From positions 1-64,000 of the forward strand of contig JACDZI010000009.1 in assembly GCA_013426785.1 (NCBI GenBank): a stretch of DNA of 64,000 nt. Reading direction: 5' to 3'. How positions within the stretch are numbered: position 1 is the first letter of the stretch; the number at the start of each line of letters is the position of its first letter. The notes below the pieces were generated by a model. It did no database searches and was not told the origin of the DNA. It saw only the letters and a program-made list of their open reading frames with translations. This document shows, piece by piece, positions 20,085-30,396 of this stretch. Made by a program: the position numbers and the translations under genes. This stretch comes from Rhodocyclaceae bacterium (lineage in GTDB: Bacteria; Pseudomonadota; Gammaproteobacteria; Burkholderiales; Rhodocyclaceae).

Positions 20085-20861
20085 TTATTGCGGCCAGGTG
20101 GCCAGGAACTCTTGCCAGTGCGGCGCGTCGAGCGCCGCCAGATGGTCGCGTACCACCGCCACTTCGGCTGCGTGCGCCTGCGCCGACAGGTTGCCGCGCA
20201 TCTTCTGGAAGCGCAGATAGACGAGGTAGGTATTGACCACGTCGGTCTCGCAGTAGTCGCGGATGGCGTCGCGCTCGCCCGCCAGCCACGCCCCCCACAC
20301 CGCCCCGCCGTCCATGCCGAGCTTGCCGGGCAGGCCCATCAGCTTCACCAACTGGTCGAGCGGGGCGTTGGCGCGCGGCTGGTACATCGCCAGCAGGTCC
20401 ATCAGGTCGAGGTGGCGCGTGTGATAGCGGCTGATGTAGTTGTTCCACTTGAAATCGCGGTCGTCCTCGCCGAGGTCCCAGTAGCGCGGGGCGGCGACGC
20501 CGTGGATCAGGCCGCGATAGTGCAGCACCGGCAGGTCGAATCCTCCCCCGTTCCACGAAACGACCTGCGGCGTGTATTTGCCGATGCCGTCGAAAAAGCG
20601 CTGGATGATCTCGCCTTCGCCCGATTTCGGCTCGGCCAGCGACCAGACCTTGAAACCCTCGTCGCTACGTAGCGCACAGGAGATGACGATGACCCGCTGC
20701 AGATGGTGCGGCTGGAAGTCGGAACCGTTCTTTGCCCGCTGCTTCTGGAAGGCGAACTCGGCGACTTCGGCTTCGGCGAGGTCATCCGGCAGTTCATGCA
20801 GGCGGCGCAGGCCGGCGATGTCGGGAATCGTCTCGATGTCGAAGGTGAGGACCGGCGTCAT
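20085..20861 (-). CDS. DEDDy-type 3'-5' exonuclease (PolB-exonuclease-like)
   Basis: The 258-residue product has the DnaQ/PolB exonuclease motifs: TFDIETIPD (Exo I, Asp and Glu), VSWNGGGFDLPVL (Exo II) and DYCETDVVNTY (Exo III, Tyr and Asp of the DEDDy type). It resembles the stand-alone predicted PolB-associated 3'-5' exonuclease family, whose role in DNA repair is not settled. The start [10 protein letters not shown] at 20861 overlaps the cysM stop by 4 bp, so it is probably co-translated with cysM. Confidence 0.87.
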   Translation of the reverse strand: MTPVLTFDIETIPDIAGLRRLHELPDDLAEAEVAEFAFQKQRAKNGSDFQPHHLQRVIVISCALRSDEGFKVWSLAEPKSGEGEIIQRFFDGIGKYTPQVVSWNGGGFDLPVLHYRGLIHGVAAPRYWDLGEDDRDFKWNNYISRYHTRHLDLMDLLAMYQPRANAPLDQLVKLMGLPGKLGMDGGAVWGAWLAGERDAIRDYCETDVVNTYLVYLRFQKMRGNLSAQAHAAEVAVVRDHLAALDAPHWQEFLATWPQ

Positions 20862-21769
20862 GAGGGGAACACCCCGGTGGACAGGTAGCGGTCGCCACGG
20901 TCGCAGACGATGCTGACGATCACGGCGTTCTCGACTTCGGCGGCGATGCGCAGCGCCACGGCCAGCGCTCCGCCGGAGGAAATGCCGGCGCAGATGCCCT
21001 CTTCCGCCGCCAGCCGCCGCGTCATTTCCTCGGCATCCGCTTGTGAAACGGATTCGAGCCGGTCGACACGCGAAAAGTCGCAGATCTTCGGCAAGTATTC
21101 GGTCGGCCACTTGCGGATGCCGGGAATCTGCGCCCCGTCGGCCGGTTGGCAGCCGACGATCCGGATCGCCGGGTTCATTTGCTTCAGGTAGCGCGAGCAG
21201 CCCATGATGGTGCCGGTGGTGCCCATGCTTGACACGAAATGGGTAATCGTGCCCGCCGTATCGCGCCAAATCTCCGGCCCGGTGCCTTCGTAGTGAGCCA
21301 GCGGGTTGTCGGGATTGGCGAACTGGTCGAGCATGCTGCCCTGTCCTTCGCGCACCATGCGCTCGGCGGCATCGCGCGCGCCTTCCATGCTGGCGGTTCT
21401 GGGCGTCAGCACCAGTTCGGCACCGTAGGCGCGCATGGCCTGGCGACGTTCCTGGCTCTGGTTTTCCGGCATGACCAGGATCATCTTGTAGCCACGGGCG
21501 GCGGCCACCATGGCCAGCGCGATGCCGGTGTTGCCGGAGGTGGCCTCGATCAGCGTGTCGCCGGGCTTAATGTCGCCGCGCGCCTCGGCGTGCAGGATCA
21601 TCGACAACGCCGGCCGGTCCTTGACCGACCCGGCCGGGTTGTTGCCTTCCAGCTTGGCGAGGATGACATTGTTGCGCCGGGTGTTTTCAGCCCCCGGCAG
21701 TCGTTGCAACTGCACCAGCGGCGTATTGCCGATGCAATCGGCGAGGGTTGTCACTTGGTCGTCAGGCAT
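20858..21769 (-). CDS. cysM: cysteine synthase B (O-acetylserine sulfhydrylase)
   Basis: The 303-residue PLP enzyme makes cysteine from O-acetylserine and sulfide or thiosulfate. It has the PLP lysine in [14 protein letters not shown], the phosphate/substrate loop [23 protein letters not shown] and the C-terminal [12 protein letters not shown]. The C-terminal [14 protein letters not shown] segment fits the CysM subgroup. Its start lies inside the end of hldD (19-bp overlap), making it part of the hldA-hldD-cysM-exonuclease operon. Confidence 0.92.
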   Translation of the reverse strand: MPDDQVTTLADCIGNTPLVQLQRLPGAENTRRNNVILAKLEGNNPAGSVKDRPALSMILHAEARGDIKPGDTLIEATSGNTGIALAMVAAARGYKMILVMPENQSQERRQAMRAYGAELVLTPRTASMEGARDAAERMVREGQGSMLDQFANPDNPLAHYEGTGPEIWRDTAGTITHFVSSMGTTGTIMGCSRYLKQMNPAIRIVGCQPADGAQIPGIRKWPTEYLPKICDFSRVDRLESVSQADAEEMTRRLAAEEGICAGISSGGALAVALRIAAEVENAVIVSIVCDRGDRYLSTGVFPS

Positions 21770-22749
21770 TGGACGTACTTGGCAACGCCTGCCGCGACGC
21801 TATGGAATTCTTCGCTGTAGCCGGCTTCGCGCAGGGCGGCGATGTCGGCCTGGGTGAAGCTCTGGTACTTGCCTTTGAGCGCTGCCGGGAATTCGATGTA
21901 TTCGACGATGCCCTGACTCACCATCTCTTCCAACGTCAGCGGCGGCTGGTCTTCCAGCGCCCGGCAGGCATTCACGGTGGCGTGGGCGATGTCGTTGAAG
22001 GGCTGGGCACGGCCGGTGCCGAGGTTGAAGATGCCCGACTGATGGGGGTGGTCGAGGAAATGCAGGTTGACCTTGACGACATCCTCGACATAGACGAAGT
22101 CGCGACTTTGTTCGCCGTGGCTGTAGCCGTCGCAGCCTTCGAACAGCTTCACCTTGCCGGTTTCGCGATACTGGTGGAAGTGGTGGAAGGCCACCGAGGC
22201 CATGCGCCCCTTGTGCTGCTCGCGCGGACCATAGACGTTGAAGTAGCGGAAACCCACGACCTGCGAGGAAAAGTCGGCGCTGGCGAGACGGCGGCGCACG
22301 ATCTGGTCAAACAGGAACTTCGAATAGCCATAGACGTTGAGCGGCCCTTCGTGCGCGCGGGCCTCGCTGAAGACCCGGCCGGCGCCATAGACCGAGGCGC
22401 TGGAGGCATACAGGAAGGGCACTTCCTGGTCGAGGCAGAAATCGAGCAGGGTGTGGGAGTAACGGAAATTGTTCTCCATCATGTAGTGGCCGTCGTTCTC
22501 CATGGTGTCGGAGCAGGCACCCTGATGGAAGATTGCCTCGATGGCGCCGTCGAGTTCGCCGGCCTGTACCAGATGCAGGAACTCATGCTTGTCGAGATAA
22601 TCGACGATCTCGCAATCGACCAGGTTGCGGAACTTGTCGGCCTTCTTGAGGTTGTCGACGGCGATGACCTGGTCGATGCCGCGCTCGTTCAGCGCCTTGA
22701 CAAGGTTGGCACCGATAAACCCGCAGGCTCCGGTAACGACGGTATACAT
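21751..22749 (-). CDS. hldD: ADP-L-glycero-D-manno-heptose 6-epimerase
   Basis: The 332-residue short-chain dehydrogenase-like epimerase makes ADP-L-glycero-beta-D-manno-heptose for the lipopolysaccharide inner core. It starts [17 protein letters not shown] (nucleotide-binding glycine motif) and has the catalytic YGYSKFLFD (Tyr-x3-Lys) near residue 139, followed by a repeat-derived [10 protein letters not shown] segment that appears within a substrate-side loop. The hldA gene lies 2 bp upstream. Length is normal. Confidence 0.94.
   Translation of the reverse strand: MYTVVTGACGFIGANLVKALNERGIDQVIAVDNLKKADKFRNLVDCEIVDYLDKHEFLHLVQAGELDGAIEAIFHQGACSDTMENDGHYMMENNFRYSHTLLDFCLDQEVPFLYASSASVYGAGRVFSEARAHEGPLNVYGYSKFLFDQIVRRRLASADFSSQVVGFRYFNVYGPREQHKGRMASVAFHHFHQYRETGKVKLFEGCDGYSHGEQSRDFVYVEDVVKVNLHFLDHPHQSGIFNLGTGRAQPFNDIAHATVNACRALEDQPPLTLEEMVSQGIVEYIEFPAALKGKYQSFTQADIAALREAGYSEEFHSVAAGVAKYVQCLTTK
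22269..22292 (-). repeat. dispersed 24-bp repeat, copy 11 (intragenic)
   Basis: It lies in hldD. On the coding strand it reads GCCGTCTCGCCA then GCGCCGACTTTT, giving RRLASADF. Confidence 0.92.
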
Positions 22750-22751
22750 GG

Positions 22752-23675
22752 CTATCCTTTCAACTCATCGAGCGTGCAGGTGGCGGTGCCGAGCTTGCCG
22801 ACCACGACGCCGGCGGCCCGATTGGCCCAGCGCATGGCGTTCTCCAGCGACTCGCCGCTGGCCATCATCACCGCCAGGGTGGCGATCACGGTATCGCCCG
22901 CGCCGCTGACGTCATACACCTCGCGCGCATGGGCTGCTTCGTAGCGCGGCCGGCCGTCGGTGAACAGGGTCATGCCCTCCTCCGAACGCGTCAGCAGCAG
23001 CGCACCGATGCCGAGGTCGTGGCGTAGCGCGGCGACCCGGCGTGACAGGTCGTTCTCGTCGCTCCAGCGGCCGATCACCTCGCGCAGCTCGACACGGTTG
23101 GGTGTGATGACGGACGCACCGGCGTAACGCGCGTAGTCGTCGCCCTTCGGATCGACCAGCACGGGTTTTTCATGTTCGCACGCCATCCGGATCATCTCGG
23201 CGATATGCGCCAGACCCCCCTTGCCGTAATCCGAGAGGATCACTACATTGCAGTCGGCAATGCGCTGGCGGAACTCGACCAGCTTCGAATCCAGCACCTC
23301 GTGGGTCGGAGAACTTTCGAAATCGATGCGCAGCAACTGCTGCTGGCGGCCAAGTACGCGCAGCTTGACCGTGGTGTTGAACTGAGTGTCCTCGTGCAGG
23401 CTGGCCTCGATGCCGGCCTCGGCCAACAGGCGGGCCAGTGAGTGGCCGGCCTCGTCCGTGCCGACCACCGACAGCAAGGCGACCTCCGCACCGAGTGCGG
23501 CGATATTGCGGGCGACGTTGGCCGCCCCGCCGGGACGTTCCTCGACACGATCCACCTTGACCACCGGCACCGGGGCTTCGGGAGAAATGCGTGCGACGTC
23601 GCCGAACCAGTAGCGGTCAAGCATAACGTCGCCGACGACCAGAATGCGAGAATGACGGGTATCAGGAAGATTCAT
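22752..23675 (-). CDS. hldA: D-glycero-beta-D-manno-heptose-7-phosphate kinase
   Basis: The 307-residue PfkB/ribokinase-family enzyme corresponds to the kinase half of E. coli HldE (RfaE domain I); the adenylyltransferase half is not fused here. Diagnostic blocks are [14 protein letters not shown] at the N-terminus, [37 protein letters not shown] and the catalytic [14 protein letters not shown]. It works with HldD two bases downstream in heptose synthesis for lipopolysaccharide. Confidence 0.92.
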   Translation of the reverse strand: MNLPDTRHSRILVVGDVMLDRYWFGDVARISPEAPVPVVKVDRVEERPGGAANVARNIAALGAEVALLSVVGTDEAGHSLARLLAEAGIEASLHEDTQFNTTVKLRVLGRQQQLLRIDFESSPTHEVLDSKLVEFRQRIADCNVVILSDYGKGGLAHIAEMIRMACEHEKPVLVDPKGDDYARYAGASVITPNRVELREVIGRWSDENDLSRRVAALRHDLGIGALLLTRSEEGMTLFTDGRPRYEAAHAREVYDVSGAGDTVIATLAVMMASGESLENAMRWANRAAGVVVGKLGTATCTLDELKG

Positions 23676-23687
23676 GGCGAATGGCGG

Positions 23688-24875
23688 TCAGGGATTCAGG
23701 TCGAATTCTTCGGTGCGCTTGGGCGGGAAGGTTTCCCAGCCGCCGCAGGCCGGGCAGCGCCAGTGGAACTGGCGCGCCTTGAAGCCGCAATCGTCGCAGC
23801 GGTAGCGTGCGACGCGGCGCGTGTGGTTGTGGATCAGGTTCTTGATCAGGTCGAGATCGGCGCGACGCTCCGGCGGTGCTAGCAGGATCTGTGCTTCGAG
23901 CAGCTTGTCGAGGCCCAGCAGCGTCGGATTGCGCCGCAACTCGTCCCGTACCAGCGTATAGGCCGCCTCGGGCCCGTTTGCAGCCTGTTCGGCGACATAG
24001 GCCGTATCCAGCAAATCGATGGAGGGATAGTGCGCCAGGTAGCTGCGCAATACATCGATGCCGATGGCTTCCCGCCCCAGTTCGCGATAGACGCCCATCA
24101 TCTTCTCGGCCACCAGGGACAGGAACACCGGATTCTGGTGCTCGATGGTCTGCCAGGTCGATAATGCCGTCTCGCCATTGCCGACTTTTGCTTCCAGCTC
24201 ACCCATCATCAGGGTGGCGCGCACGCAGCGACGGTTCGCGGTCAGCGCCGCCGTCAAGCGCTCGCGCGCCGCATCGAGGCGGCCGTTGAGCAGATGGGCT
24301 CCGGCCAGTTCGCAATGGAACTCGGCAATTTCCTTCTGCCACAGGTGCTCGGCATGGCCGGGCATCATGCCGGCGATGTCGATCGCCTTTTCCCATTCCT
24401 TTTCCTGCTGGTAGATCTCCAGCAGGTTGCGCAGGGCCTCCTCGTCGCGGCCGGTGCCGCGCAACTTGAGGAAGATCTCCTCGGCGCGGTCGAGCAGGCC
24501 GGCCTTGAGGTAGTCCTGACCCAGTTCGGACAGGGCGTGCAGGCGCTGGTCGGGCGTCAGTTGCGACAGCGAGGCGTCGCGCTCGATCAGGTGTTTGTGC
24601 ACGCGGATCGCCCGGTCGGTCTCGCCGCGGCGGCGGAACAGGCTGCCGAGGGCAAAATGCAGTTCGATGGTTTCGGGATCGATGCGCGCGGCTTCGAGGA
24701 AGGCCTCGATGGCCTTGTCCGGCTGCTCGTTGAGCAGGAAGTTGAGACCGGTGAAATAGGAGCGGGGCAAAGCCCGCGATTCATTCAGCAGCTGTTTGAT
24801 ATCGATGCGCGCCGCCAGCCAGCCGAGGCCGAAGAACACCGGCAGGACCAGCAGCCACCACAGTTCGATTTCCAC
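23688..24875 (-). CDS. lapB: lipopolysaccharide assembly protein LapB (YciM)
   Basis: The 395-residue protein has one N-terminal membrane helix (WWLLVLPVFFGLGWLAARI), a series of TPR repeats (about 45-340) and a C-terminal rubredoxin-like zinc domain (CDDCGF and CPACGG). LapB recruits FtsH to control LpxC and so lipopolysaccharide amount. The start is GTG at 24875. One diverged repeat copy reads AKVGNGETAL within the TPR region. It lies 6 bp after lapA and 12 bp before hldA, in a lipopolysaccharide-related operon. Confidence 0.93.
   Translation of the reverse strand: MEIELWWLLVLPVFFGLGWLAARIDIKQLLNESRALPRSYFTGLNFLLNEQPDKAIEAFLEAARIDPETIELHFALGSLFRRRGETDRAIRVHKHLIERDASLSQLTPDQRLHALSELGQDYLKAGLLDRAEEIFLKLRGTGRDEEALRNLLEIYQQEKEWEKAIDIAGMMPGHAEHLWQKEIAEFHCELAGAHLLNGRLDAARERLTAALTANRRCVRATLMMGELEAKVGNGETALSTWQTIEHQNPVFLSLVAEKMMGVYRELGREAIGIDVLRSYLAHYPSIDLLDTAYVAEQAANGPEAAYTLVRDELRRNPTLLGLDKLLEAQILLAPPERRADLDLIKNLIHNHTRRVARYRCDDCGFKARQFHWRCPACGGWETFPPKRTEEFDLNP
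24166..24189 (+). repeat. dispersed 24-bp repeat, copy 12 (intragenic, diverged)
   Basis: It lies in lapB and differs from consensus at about three positions (CATTGCCGAC). The minus-strand frame gives KVGNGETA. Confidence 0.8.
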
Positions 24876-24881
24876 AATGGA

Positions 24882-25160
24882 TCAGCCCGGGCCGTCCGGG
24901 ATCACCGGAGTCACGGTACTACCACCCCCCTGCCGCTGCAATCGGGAAAGACTGCGCCGCAGGCGAAATATCTGCGGCAACAACGCCAGCAGGCCCAGCA
25001 CGACACCGACAGAAAGGGCTACCAGCAGAACCAGCGACATGGGCGCCTGCCAATGGGCATCGAAGAAGAAGCGCAACTCCACTTCGCCGCCGTTCTTGAT
25101 CGCGAGCCCGAGCAGGAGCACGAACAGGATGCCGCGCAGAATCCAGAGCAGCGCATTCAT
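24882..25160 (-). CDS. lapA: LapA family inner-membrane protein
   Basis: The 92-residue protein has two membrane helices (about residues 5-25 and 42-62) and a basic cytosolic segment QIFRLRRSLSRLQRQ. It fits LapA (DUF1049), the LapB partner in lipopolysaccharide assembly, by size, topology and position directly upstream of lapB. The C-terminal tail is short and Pro/Gly-rich. Confidence 0.87.
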   Translation of the reverse strand: MNALLWILRGILFVLLLGLAIKNGGEVELRFFFDAHWQAPMSLVLLVALSVGVVLGLLALLPQIFRLRRSLSRLQRQGGGSTVTPVIPDGPG

Positions 25161-25172
25161 GACGGTATCGCC

Positions 25173-25469
25173 TTACTGCCCGTTGGCGGCAACCTGATCG
25201 ACGCGTTCGCGCAGCTCCTTGCCGGCCTTGAAGTGCGGCACGTATTTCGCCGGCACCTGCACCTTGTCCCCGGACTTGGGGTTGCGGCCGATGCGTGGCG
25301 GACGATAGTTGAGCGAAAAACTGCCAAAGCCGCGAATCTCGATGCGATCACCCTGGGCCAGGGCCTCGGTCATCGCATCGAGGATCATCTTCACGGACAG
25401 GTCGGCATCCTTCGTCACCAACTGCGGAAAGCGCAGTGCCAGGCGAGCGATCAACTCGGACTTGGTCAT
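25173..25469 (-). CDS. ihfB: integration host factor subunit beta
   Basis: The 98-residue HU/IHF-type DNA-bending protein starts [11 protein letters not shown], and has [17 protein letters not shown] and [12 protein letters not shown], whose Pro is in the DNA-intercalating arm region. It is the usual gene between rpsA and lapA in beta- and gammaproteobacteria. IHF also assists site-specific recombination, which is relevant to the mobile elements in this window. Confidence 0.95.
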   Translation of the reverse strand: MTKSELIARLALRFPQLVTKDADLSVKMILDAMTEALAQGDRIEIRGFGSFSLNYRPPRIGRNPKSGDKVQVPAKYVPHFKAGKELRERVDQVAANGQ

Positions 25470-25493
25470 GACCTGAACTTTCTTCAGTGTGGG

Positions 25494-27212
25494 TTACTGC
25501 TGATTCATCTTGGCTTTGAGCAGGGCACCGAGATTGGTGGTGCCGGTTGCTGCAGCCGCTGAATCGCTCGCCAGCTTCTGGATCGCTTCGCTTTGCTCGG
25601 CGTGGTCCTTCGCCTTGATCGACAGGTTGATCGAACGCGACTTGCGGTCCACGTTGGTGATCAGGGCCTCGACGCTGTCGCCGACACGCAGGTGCTGGCT
25701 CAGGTCTTCGATGCGATCACGCGAGAACTCGGAGACGCGCAGATAGCCTTCGACATCGCCGCCCAGATCGATCACCGCACCCTTGGCATCGACCGACTTG
25801 ACCGTGCCGCTGACCAGGCTGTTCTTGTCGTGGGTAGCGATGAAGCTGGTAAAGGGGTCGCCATCCATCTGCTTGATGCCAAGGGATATGCGCTCCTTCT
25901 CGACGTCGATCGATAGCACCAGGGCTTCGACTTCGTCGCCCTTCTTGTAATTCTGCTTGGCCTCTTCGCCAGTCAGCGACCAGGAGAGGTCGGACAGATG
26001 CACCAGGCCGTCGATGCCGCCGGGCAGGCCGATGAAAATGCCGAAGTCGGTGATCGACTTGATGGCGCCCTTCACCTTGTCGCCCTTCTTGTGGTTCATC
26101 GAGAAATCGTCCCACGGGTTTGGCTGGCACTGTTTCATGCCGAGGGAGATGCGGCGACGCTCCTCGTCGATTTCGAGGATCATCACTTCGACTTCGTCGC
26201 CCAGCTGGACCACCTTGGACGGGTGGATGTTCTTGTTGGTCCAGTCCATCTCTGAGACGTGCACCAGGCCTTCGATACCCTGCTCGATTTCGACGAACGA
26301 ACCGTAATCGGTCAAGTTGGTCACCTTGCCGAACAGGCGCGTGCCGGACGGGTAGCGACGGGCGATGCCCACCCACGGATCTTCGCCCAGTTGCTTCATG
26401 CCGAGGGATACACGGTTCTTTTCCTGGTCGAACTTGAGCACCTTGGCGGTGACTTCGTCGCCGACGTTGAGGACTTCCGACGGGTGACGCACGCGGCGCC
26501 AGGCCAGGTCGGTGATGTGCAGCAGGCCGTCGATGCCGCCGAGGTCGACGAAGGCGCCGTACTCGGTGATGTTCTTGACCACGCCCTTGACGATGGTGCC
26601 TTCGGAGAGGTTCTCCAGCAACTTCTGGCGCTCTTCACCCATGTTGGCTTCCATCACCGCACGCCGTGACACCACGACGTTGTTGCGCTTGCGGTCGAGC
26701 TTGATGACCTTGAACTCGAATTCCTTGCCTTCAAAAGGCGTGGTGTCCTTGACCGGGCGGGTGTCGACCAGCGAACCGGGCAGGAAGGCGCGGATGCCAT
26801 TGGTCATGACGGTCAGGCCACCCTTGACCTTGCCGGTGATGACGCCCTTGACGAGAATGCTCTCGGTCATGGCCTTGTCGAGGTCGTTCCAGGCAGCGAT
26901 GCGCTTGGCCTTGTCGCGGCTCAGGCGGGTTTCGCCGTAACCGTCTTCGAGCATTTCGATGGCCACCAGGACGAAATCGCCCGGGTTGGCTTCAACTTCT
27001 CCGCGGTCGTTCTTGAATTCTTCGACCGAGATGAAAGATTCGGATTTCAGTCCGGCATTGACGACCACGAAGTTCTGGTCGACGCGGACGACTTCGGCCG
27101 TGATGACTTCGCCGGCGCGCATTTCCTGGCGCGTAAGGCTTTCTTCAAACAGGGCGGCAAAGGATTCCATGGTGCTGATTTCAGCGGGTACGGCAGCAGC
27201 GGTAGCAGACAT
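25494..27212 (-). CDS. rpsA: 30S ribosomal protein S1
   Basis: The 572-residue protein contains six S1 RNA-binding repeats, visible as recurrent GxVKxxTDYGxFVxLxxGIxGLVHxSEM-type segments (for example [33 protein letters not shown]). It helps mRNA bind the 30S subunit. The start [13 protein letters not shown] at 27212 has no clear Shine-Dalgarno sequence. It lies between the aroA-cmk fusion and ihfB, the classic order. Confidence 0.96.
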   Translation of the reverse strand: MSATAAAVPAEISTMESFAALFEESLTRQEMRAGEVITAEVVRVDQNFVVVNAGLKSESFISVEEFKNDRGEVEANPGDFVLVAIEMLEDGYGETRLSRDKAKRIAAWNDLDKAMTESILVKGVITGKVKGGLTVMTNGIRAFLPGSLVDTRPVKDTTPFEGKEFEFKVIKLDRKRNNVVVSRRAVMEANMGEERQKLLENLSEGTIVKGVVKNITEYGAFVDLGGIDGLLHITDLAWRRVRHPSEVLNVGDEVTAKVLKFDQEKNRVSLGMKQLGEDPWVGIARRYPSGTRLFGKVTNLTDYGSFVEIEQGIEGLVHVSEMDWTNKNIHPSKVVQLGDEVEVMILEIDEERRRISLGMKQCQPNPWDDFSMNHKKGDKVKGAIKSITDFGIFIGLPGGIDGLVHLSDLSWSLTGEEAKQNYKKGDEVEALVLSIDVEKERISLGIKQMDGDPFTSFIATHDKNSLVSGTVKSVDAKGAVIDLGGDVEGYLRVSEFSRDRIEDLSQHLRVGDSVEALITNVDRKSRSINLSIKAKDHAEQSEAIQKLASDSAAAATGTTNLGALLKAKMNQQ

Positions 27213-27253
27213 AAAGGGTTAAGGTTCCAAGAATTATCCGTCTTGACAACGGG

Positions 27254-29245
27254 TTAGTTTGAAAAAGGCAATTTGCGGTGAACGCTGTCCATCACGGTTG
27301 CCACGGCTTCGTCGATGGTCAACGCGGTGGTATCCACCAGGTCGGCATCGTCGCACTGCTTCAAGGGTGCCACGGCGCGTGCGGCATCGCGCGCATCGCG
27401 TTCCCTCAGGTCCTGCACAATGTCCTGCAAAAGGGGCCGCATGTTAGCAGGCATTCCCTTGTCGATCAACTGTTTATAGCGCCTTGCACCACGCGCCTCG
27501 GCACTCGCGGTCAAAAACACCTTCACTGGCGCTTCGGGGAACACCACCGAACCCATGTCCCGGCCGTCGGCCACCAGTCCGGGGAAGCGTCGATAGGTGC
27601 GCTGGCGGTCCAGCAATGCCGCCCGCACGGCCGGCAGGGCGGCCACTTTCGACGCGCCGATCCCGACTTCCTCGGCCCGGATGGCCTCGTTAACCTCTTC
27701 ACCGGCAAGCAGAATCCTGTCGCCCGGAAACTCCGCAGGCAGATTGCCGGCCAGCGCGGCGACGCCCGCTTCATCATCCAGCGCCACGCCGGCTTTCATT
27801 GCCGCCAACGCGGTCAGGCGATACAGCGCCCCGCTGTCGAGGAAATGGAAGCCGAGCGCGGCGGCGACGCGCTGCGCGACCGTGCCCTTGCCGGAGGCCG
27901 AGGGTCCGTCGATGGCAATCACCGGTGCGGCGATCTGCGCGAAGGCATCGAAATAATGCGGAAAAGTCTTGGCGACGCAACCCGGCTCGTTGATGCGCAC
28001 CGGTACGCCGCCCAGCGCAGCCAGCGAGAAGCACATCGCCATGCGGTGGTCGTCGTAGGTGTCGATGGATGCGTTGGCCTGAAAAGTCGGCGCTGGCAGG
28101 ACGGCAAGGTAATCATCGCCCTCTTCCACTGTGGCACCCAGTTTGCGCAATTCAGTCGCCATCGCGGCGATGCGGTCGGTTTCCTTTACACGCCACGAGC
28201 CAATATTGCGCAGAGTGCATTTACCGTCGGCGAACAGCGCCGCCACCGCCAGCGTCATCGCCGCATCGGGGATGTGGTTGAGGTCAAGGTCGAAAGCCTT
28301 CAGCTTGCCAATGGTCGGCGCAGAAGCCTCGATGAAGTTGTCGCCCCAGGTGATCTGCGCGCCCATGGCTTCCAGCGCATCGGCAAACTTCACGTCGCCC
28401 TGGATACTTTCGCGGCCAACACCTTCCACACGTACCGGGCCGCCGGCGATGGCGCCGGCGGCGAGGAAATACGAGGCGGCCGAGGCATCGCCTTCGACAT
28501 GCAGCAGGCCGGGACTGCGATAGCGCTGCCCGGCAGGAAGCGTGAAACGCGACCAACCGTCGCGCTCCACCGTCACGCCGAAGCGCGCCATCAGGTTCAG
28601 CGTGATTTCGATGTAGGGCCTGGAGATGAGTTCGGTGGTCATCTCGATGACAGCCGTCTGGCCGGTGAGCGGCAAGGCCATCAGCAAGGCGGTGAGGAAC
28701 TGCGACGAAACATCGCCGCGCACCCTGATCGGCGCGGCAAGATTCACCTGCGCCGGGAATATTTCCAGCGGTGGAAAACCTTCGCTGCCGGTGTAACGCA
28801 CGTCGCAGCCGATCTGGCGCAGGCCATCGACCAGGTCGCCGATCGGTCGCTCGTGCATGCGCGGCACGCCGCTCAACGTGTAATGGCCGCCGCACAAGGC
28901 CAGTACCGCCGTCAGCGGCCGGATCGCCGTGCCGGCATTGCCCATGAACAGGTCGGCTTCCTTGCCCGGAAAAACGCCGGCACAGCCTTCAACACGGTAA
29001 GCATTGCCGCCAAGCGCCGTCACCATTTCACGCGGCGTGTCGGCTGAAGCCGTCACGCCAGCGCCGACTTTTTGCAGCGCGGCCAGCATCACCCGCGTGT
29101 CGTCGGAATCCAGCAGGTCGCGGATTTCCGTTACGCCTTCGGCTAGCGCCGCAAGCAGCAACATGCGGTTGGAAATGCTCTTCGAGCCGGGCAGCTTTAT
29201 GGTGCCGGTGGCCCTCAACAATGGGGGAAGATCGAGATACGTCAT
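27254..29245 (-). CDS. aroA-cmk: fused 3-phosphoshikimate 1-carboxyvinyltransferase / cytidylate kinase
   Basis: The 663-residue product joins EPSP synthase (about residues 1-425: [53 protein letters not shown]-like [16 protein letters not shown]) to a cytidylate kinase (from about 432: [42 protein letters not shown]). The two are separate genes in E. coli; fusions are known in some betaproteobacteria. It serves chorismate synthesis and CMP phosphorylation. ATG at 29245 was chosen; a TTG at 29266 lies inside the integron core site. Two repeat copies encode VLPAPTFQ and QKVGAGVTA. Confidence 0.93.
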   Translation of the reverse strand: MTYLDLPPLLRATGTIKLPGSKSISNRMLLLAALAEGVTEIRDLLDSDDTRVMLAALQKVGAGVTASADTPREMVTALGGNAYRVEGCAGVFPGKEADLFMGNAGTAIRPLTAVLALCGGHYTLSGVPRMHERPIGDLVDGLRQIGCDVRYTGSEGFPPLEIFPAQVNLAAPIRVRGDVSSQFLTALLMALPLTGQTAVIEMTTELISRPYIEITLNLMARFGVTVERDGWSRFTLPAGQRYRSPGLLHVEGDASAASYFLAAGAIAGGPVRVEGVGRESIQGDVKFADALEAMGAQITWGDNFIEASAPTIGKLKAFDLDLNHIPDAAMTLAVAALFADGKCTLRNIGSWRVKETDRIAAMATELRKLGATVEEGDDYLAVLPAPTFQANASIDTYDDHRMAMCFSLAALGGVPVRINEPGCVAKTFPHYFDAFAQIAAPVIAIDGPSASGKGTVAQRVAAALGFHFLDSGALYRLTALAAMKAGVALDDEAGVAALAGNLPAEFPGDRILLAGEEVNEAIRAEEVGIGASKVAALPAVRAALLDRQRTYRRFPGLVADGRDMGSVVFPEAPVKVFLTASAEARGARRYKQLIDKGMPANMRPLLQDIVQDLRERDARDAARAVAPLKQCDDADLVDTTALTIDEAVATVMDSVHRKLPFSN
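28082..28105 (-). repeat. dispersed 24-bp repeat, copy 13 (intragenic)
   Basis: It lies in the EPSP synthase part. The coding strand reads GCCGTCCTGCCA then GCGCCGACTTTT, giving VLPAPTF. Confidence 0.93.
29049..29072 (+). repeat. dispersed 24-bp repeat, copy 14 (intragenic)
   Basis: It lies near the start of the EPSP synthase part, with one mismatch (CGTCACG). The frame gives QKVGAGVTA. Confidence 0.9.
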
Positions 29246-29260
29246 TCGAAAGTGATCAAT

Positions 29261-29328
29261 GTCCAACGTAGAAGTGAGCGGGATGCGCGGCTTTTAGCGC
29301 AGCGTCAGAGTGGACTGCCGGGTTGGGC
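29261..29328 (-). other. integron attC site of cassette 2 (attC-B)
   Basis: Read on the minus strand, this 68-bp imperfect palindrome begins with inner core GCCCAAC and ends with outer core GTTGGAC (GTTRRRY consensus). The centre holds GCGC-rich arms around GCTTTT. The inner core GCCCAAC is the exact complement of GTTGGGC, the core that starts cassette 2 at 31937. This relation is expected only if the segment came from a cassette circle. It sits between the methyltransferase stop and the aroA start. Confidence 0.85.
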
Positions 29329-29345
29329 GTCTTCGGATAGATTGG

Positions 29346-30395
29346 CTACCTCGCATCAGCCTCAGAAACAAACAACGCTCCTTGACCCAGAGATTCATCC
29401 TTCGACTTTGCTTTCTTTGCGGGGTCTAAAGCGCATATCGTCTCACCAATAAAGTAATTGGCATGACTGTTGTTTATCTCCCTCAGTACTCGCTTCACGG
29501 TCTCAGGACTATGTCCATCAAGGAACCGAAGTGCGGATGAAGCAAGATATTCCCGATTCATCTCAAAAGTAACCCACTTCCGCTTTAGAGCTTCGGCAGT
29601 AAATCCGGTGGTGTTTGATCCGCCAAAAATGTCTAAGACGACATCCTCCTCGTCGGTCAGCATCTTGATAAAAAACGCTGGGAGTTCTGAAGGGAATCGC
29701 GCCGGATGGCGTTCCAGGCCAAGTTCCTTGCAAAGTCGGAGATAGCTTGAATTGCTGTCGGTGTTCGGTATAGAAAGGAGGTTGGAAGGAATCGCTCCTC
29801 CATTATCCTTGCCAAACCCAGCACTTATGTCATGGCCTGACGGGCGTTTATTTGGCGTATAGAAACTCTCCGGGTCTTTGATCAACTTCTTCATCCTATC
29901 CGAATATGGAGCCAGCACTTTCCGAACGTCAGCTTTCGGAAAGGCGGTCTTACTAAACCACCAAACCGTGTTAACGGAATCCTTTGCCCGAATTTTTCGT
30001 TTATTTACCCATTCAATTGGTGACGGCAGCTTTGCCGGATTGAACCAGTAGAAATCTTCAGCAAGGTGAAACCCGATCTCGTCGCAGAAAGCCAAGAGAA
30101 CGCGGAAGTTGTATAGAGAACGGGATGGGACACCAGAACGGTATGCCCCCCCTAAGTCGAGAACGAAACTCCCGCTTTCCTTGAGAACTCGGAAAACCTC
30201 CTGACCGAATGGCTTAATCCACCGGACATATTCTGTTTCCTCGACATTGCCATAGGTCTTTTGGCGCAGAAGTGCGAACGGTGGCGACGTCATAACTAGA
30301 TCAATGCTGTTGTCGGGCAATTCCAAGAGAAGCTCAAGAGAATCGCCAACATAGGCATGGCCACCGGCGGTGCGGTAAAGCGGTTTGCTCTGCAT
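29346..30395 (-). CDS. site-specific DNA methyltransferase (beta-class order, TSPPF motif)
   Basis: The 349-residue enzyme has motif IV first (DLVMTSPPF, residues 33-40) and the AdoMet-binding motif I late (VVLDIFGGSNTTGFTAEAL, about 262-280), the beta-class order. The SPPF form is commonest in N4-cytosine methylases, but N6-adenine cannot be excluded. The HPARFPSELPAFFIKML segment fits motif X. It starts 1 bp after the HEAT-protein stop (TGA, g, ATG), so the two are translationally coupled and share one cassette. Codon use and GC are unlike the flanking core genes. Confidence 0.88.
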   Translation of the reverse strand: MQSKPLYRTAGGHAYVGDSLELLLELPDNSIDLVMTSPPFALLRQKTYGNVEETEYVRWIKPFGQEVFRVLKESGSFVLDLGGAYRSGVPSRSLYNFRVLLAFCDEIGFHLAEDFYWFNPAKLPSPIEWVNKRKIRAKDSVNTVWWFSKTAFPKADVRKVLAPYSDRMKKLIKDPESFYTPNKRPSGHDISAGFGKDNGGAIPSNLLSIPNTDSNSSYLRLCKELGLERHPARFPSELPAFFIKMLTDEEDVVLDIFGGSNTTGFTAEALKRKWVTFEMNREYLASSALRFLDGHSPETVKRVLREINNSHANYFIGETICALDPAKKAKSKDESLGQGALFVSEADAR

Positions 30396-30396
30396 G

